Source: Streptomyces sp. NBC_00483 (GTDB lineage Bacteria; Actinomycetota; Actinomycetes; Streptomycetales; Streptomycetaceae). Taken from it: 64,000 nucleotides of DNA. The position numbers and the translations under genes are program-made. The notes below the pieces were generated by a model, which was not told the DNA's origin, searched no databases, and saw only the letters and a program-made list of their open reading frames with translations. The stretch is from positions 1,550,001-1,614,000 of the forward strand of contig NZ_CP107880.1 in assembly GCF_036013745.1 (NCBI RefSeq). The letters run 5' to 3'. Below, piece by piece: positions 62,262-64,000 of this stretch (position 1 is the stretch's first letter; each line of letters opens with the position of its first letter).

Positions 62262-63296
62262 TTACGCCCGTGCGGCGTCACCCGCACCGGTCCAGGCCAG
62301 CACCTTCTCCACCGGCCACGTCGTCACCACCCGCTCCGCCGGAACCTCGCGCTCCTCGGCGCGGGCGCAGCCGAAGAGCTGCCAGTCGAGCTGCCCGGGC
62401 GCATGCGCGTCGGTGTCGATGGCGAAGAGGGTGCCCGCCTCCACCGCCTTGCGGAGCAGACGCCGGGGCGGGTCCAGCCGTTCGGGACGGCTGTTGATCT
62501 CCACCGCCGTGCCGGCAGCCGCACACGCCGCGAACACCTCGTCCGCGTCGAACTGCGACTCGGGCCGCCCCCTGCCCGTGACCAGCCGACCGGTGCAGTG
62601 GCCGAGGATGTCGGCATGCGGATTGCCGACGGCGGCCACCAGGCGCCGGGTCATCGCCGCGGCATCCATCCGCAGCTTCGAGTGGACCGAGACGACGACC
62701 ACGTCCAGGCGGTCGAGCAGCTCCGGTTCCTGGTCGAGCGAACCGTCGTCGAGGATGTCGCACTCGATGCCGGTGAGCAGGCGGAACGGCGCCCAGCCCG
62801 CGTTGAGTTCGGCCACCACGTCCAGTTGCTCGCGCAGCCGCTGCGACGACAGGCCGCGGGCCACCGTGAGGCGCGGCGAGTGGTCCGTGAGCACCGCCCA
62901 CTCGTGGCCGATGTCCCGGGCCGCGCGGCCCATCTCCTCGATCGGGCTGCCGCCGTCCGACCAGTCGGAGTGCAGATGACAGTCGCCGCGCAGCAGGGAA
63001 CGCAGCTGCACGCCCACGTCGCCCTCCAAGGGCACCGTGCGGGCCAGCTCGTCCTCCAGATGCGTGAGGTAGTCCGGGATCTGCCCGGCGGCCGCCTCCC
63101 GGATCACCGCGGCGGTCTTGGGCCCGATGCCCTTGAGCGACTCCAGGGAGCCGGCCTCGACGTGCCGCGCGACCTCGGCGTCGCCCAGCCCGGTGATCAC
63201 ACCTGCGGCGGTGCGGAACGCGCGCACCCGATAGGTGGGCGCGCCGTCCCGCTCCAGCAGGAACGCGATCCGTTCCAGCGCCCGCACGGGCTCCAT
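62262..63296 (-). CDS. PHP-domain phosphoesterase with helix-hairpin-helix N-terminus
   Basis: This is a 344-residue protein. Its N-terminal HhH region (about 1-95; LKGIGPKTAAVIREAAAG) resembles the DNA-binding 8-kDa part of polymerase X. The C-terminal PHP domain (about 105-335) carries metal motifs CHLHSDWSDG, LTDHSPRL, TGIECDIL, VVVSVHSKL, DILGHCTGR and DTDAHAPGQ. It looks like PolX without its polymerase core, so it may be a DNA-repair 3' phosphatase or exonuclease, or a histidinol-phosphatase-like enzyme. ATG 63296 follows GGAGGTGG. It has an adjacent 52-bp repeat downstream. Confidence 0.88.
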   Translation of the reverse strand: MEPVRALERIAFLLERDGAPTYRVRAFRTAAGVITGLGDAEVARHVEAGSLESLKGIGPKTAAVIREAAAGQIPDYLTHLEDELARTVPLEGDVGVQLRSLLRGDCHLHSDWSDGGSPIEEMGRAARDIGHEWAVLTDHSPRLTVARGLSSQRLREQLDVVAELNAGWAPFRLLTGIECDILDDGSLDQEPELLDRLDVVVVSVHSKLRMDAAAMTRRLVAAVGNPHADILGHCTGRLVTGRGRPESQFDADEVFAACAAAGTAVEINSRPERLDPPRRLLRKAVEAGTLFAIDTDAHAPGQLDWQLFGCARAEEREVPAERVVTTWPVEKVLAWTGAGDAARA

Positions 63297-63382
63297 CGCC
63301 ACCTCCGGCCACCTTCGCGTACGTCTCCAGCGTGCCGTACGACCCGGTGACCGGCATCCGTGAACGCCGCGGGCGGCGAATC

Positions 63383-64000
63383 TCAGAGGTGCTTGTCGAT
63401 GGCCTGCTGGGCCTGCGCCGGCAGCGCACGCACGTGGTCGGCGGCATCGCGCACGCTCTGGGTCGCCCCGCGAGTCGCCCCGAGGGTCGCTCCACGCACG
63501 GTGTCGGCCGCATCGCGGCCGGCGCCACGCACGGTTCCGGTGGCGTCCCGCAGCGTGTGAGTCGCGTCCCGCAGCGTGTGGGTCGCGTCGCGCCGTGCCC
63601 GGCGTGCCGACGAGCGTCCGGACGCGGCGGCGCCACGGGCCCGATAGGCGGCCGACGGCTTTCCGTGCGTGTCGGCCGCCGTGATGAGCAGGCCGCCCAT
63701 CAGGGACACGTTCTTCAGGAACTGGGTGCGCTGTTGGGCGCGTTGCTCGGGATCCTTCTCCTTCCACCAGGCGTGGCCGGCCAGCGTCGTCGGCACGAGC
63801 GTCCCGGCGAGGGCCAGCGCGGCGAGCCGCGGGGCGATCCCGGCGGCGAGCAGCAGCCCGGCCCCGACGTGCACCGCGCCGTTGATCCGGACCAGTTGCT
63901 CGGGGTCCTCCGGCAGCCGGGGCACGCGGGAGGCCACGGGAACCGCCACCGGTTCCGCGGCGGGCGCCACGCGCTCAGGGGCACGGAGGGTGGACAGCCC
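63383..64000 (-). CDS. DoxX-family membrane protein with long repetitive tail, 5' end cut by window edge
   Basis: About 205 C-terminal residues of a DoxX-like protein are present and the frame is open to 64000. The DoxX part shows LVRINGAVHVGAGLLLAAGIAPRLAAL (three hydrophobic segments), HAWWKEKDPEQRAQQRTQFLKN and VSLMGGLLITAADT. A tail of about 80 residues follows, made of imperfect 7-residue units (RDATHTL, RDATHTL, RDATGTV, RDAADTV), which should form an amphipathic helix. The tail is unusual for DoxX proteins. Members are small quinone-linked or redox membrane subunits. Confidence 0.82.
   Translation of the reverse strand, partial: GLSTLRAPERVAPAAEPVAVPVASRVPRLPEDPEQLVRINGAVHVGAGLLLAAGIAPRLAALALAGTLVPTTLAGHAWWKEKDPEQRAQQRTQFLKNVSLMGGLLITAADTHGKPSAAYRARGAAASGRSSARRARRDATHTLRDATHTLRDATGTVRGAGRDAADTVRGATLGATRGATQSVRDAADHVRALPAQAQQAIDKHL
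63543..63584. repeat. Two 21-bp units in the DoxX tail
   Basis: GCGTCCCGCAGCGTGTGAGTC (63543-63563, 21 bp) repeats with one change at 63564-63584. They encode the two RDATHTL heptads of the repetitive tail and mark a recent duplication. Confidence 0.75.

Overview
The window is very GC-rich with actinobacterial codon usage (many GTG and a few TTG starts). It carries MerR, TetR, PucR and DUF5937 regulators, a cobalamin riboswitch, a compact Rho paralogue, a monomeric NADP-isocitrate dehydrogenase, and 52-bp intergenic repeats of a kind I recognise from Streptomyces. I therefore read it as a chromosomal segment of a Streptomyces-like actinomycete. I see no rRNA, tRNA, CRISPR, integrase, transposase or prophage genes. 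There are about 57 genes, mostly small metabolic units, each beside its own regulator.

Layout. 0-1.3 kb: a truncated DHA2 drug exporter divergent from a MerR regulator. 1.3-9.1 kb: an aromatic or indole-type oxidation locus with an acyl-CoA-dehydrogenase-fold flavin monooxygenase, a small IacB-like protein, an SDR, a PAS histidine kinase with a FixJ-type regulator, an APC permease, an AraC regulator and a flavin reductase. 9.2-13.1 kb: a hypothetical protein, a C1 aminopeptidase, a VOC protein and a class V aminotransferase. 13.2-16.6 kb: a polar amino-acid ABC importer with a divergent TetR. 16.5-21 kb: a tctCBA tripartite carboxylate transporter with a divergent DUF5937/ArsR regulator. 21.1-24.4 kb: an alpha/beta hydrolase, an enolase-superfamily enzyme and an APH-fold kinase. 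24.5-29.1 kb: a sulfide-detoxification operon (SQR, persulfide dioxygenase-rhodanese, TauE exporter, GntR regulator). 29.2-32.1 kb: a methyltransferase, a deleted FAD-monooxygenase pseudogene with an intact TetR and operators, and a second TetR. 32.3-35.7 kb: a flotillin/NfeD pair and a PucR regulator. 35.7-38.2 kb: a broken glycosidase-like gene, an MBL-fold hydrolase, and an isochorismatase-like enzyme divergent from a MarR regulator. 38.9-41.1 kb: PTS-dependent dihydroxyacetone kinase dhaKLM. 41.2-48.8 kb: an Fn3 lipoprotein, PadR, fadH with MarR, GNAT, def, VOC and a methyltransferase. 49-57.5 kb: a Rho paralogue, GNAT, ppa, a B12-riboswitch-controlled Co/Ni transporter, an OtrA-like ribosome-protection factor with a leader ORF, a conserved unknown and a dienelactone hydrolase. 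57.5-64 kb: 52-bp repeats, an M13 peptidase, icd, a PHP phosphoesterase and a truncated DoxX protein.

The most unusual structural features are short tandem repeats. Seven arrays or partial arrays sit on or beside stop codons. One five-unit 18-bp array at the start of the persulfide dioxygenase gene repeats a Shine-Dalgarno-like motif six bases before an NTG codon. Several intergenic regions hold near-perfect dyads that look like operators of the adjacent regulator. These include twin palindromes before the sulfide operon and paired chitinase/DasR-like sites before the Fn3 lipoprotein. Functional names come from motif and family recognition only; no database search was run.
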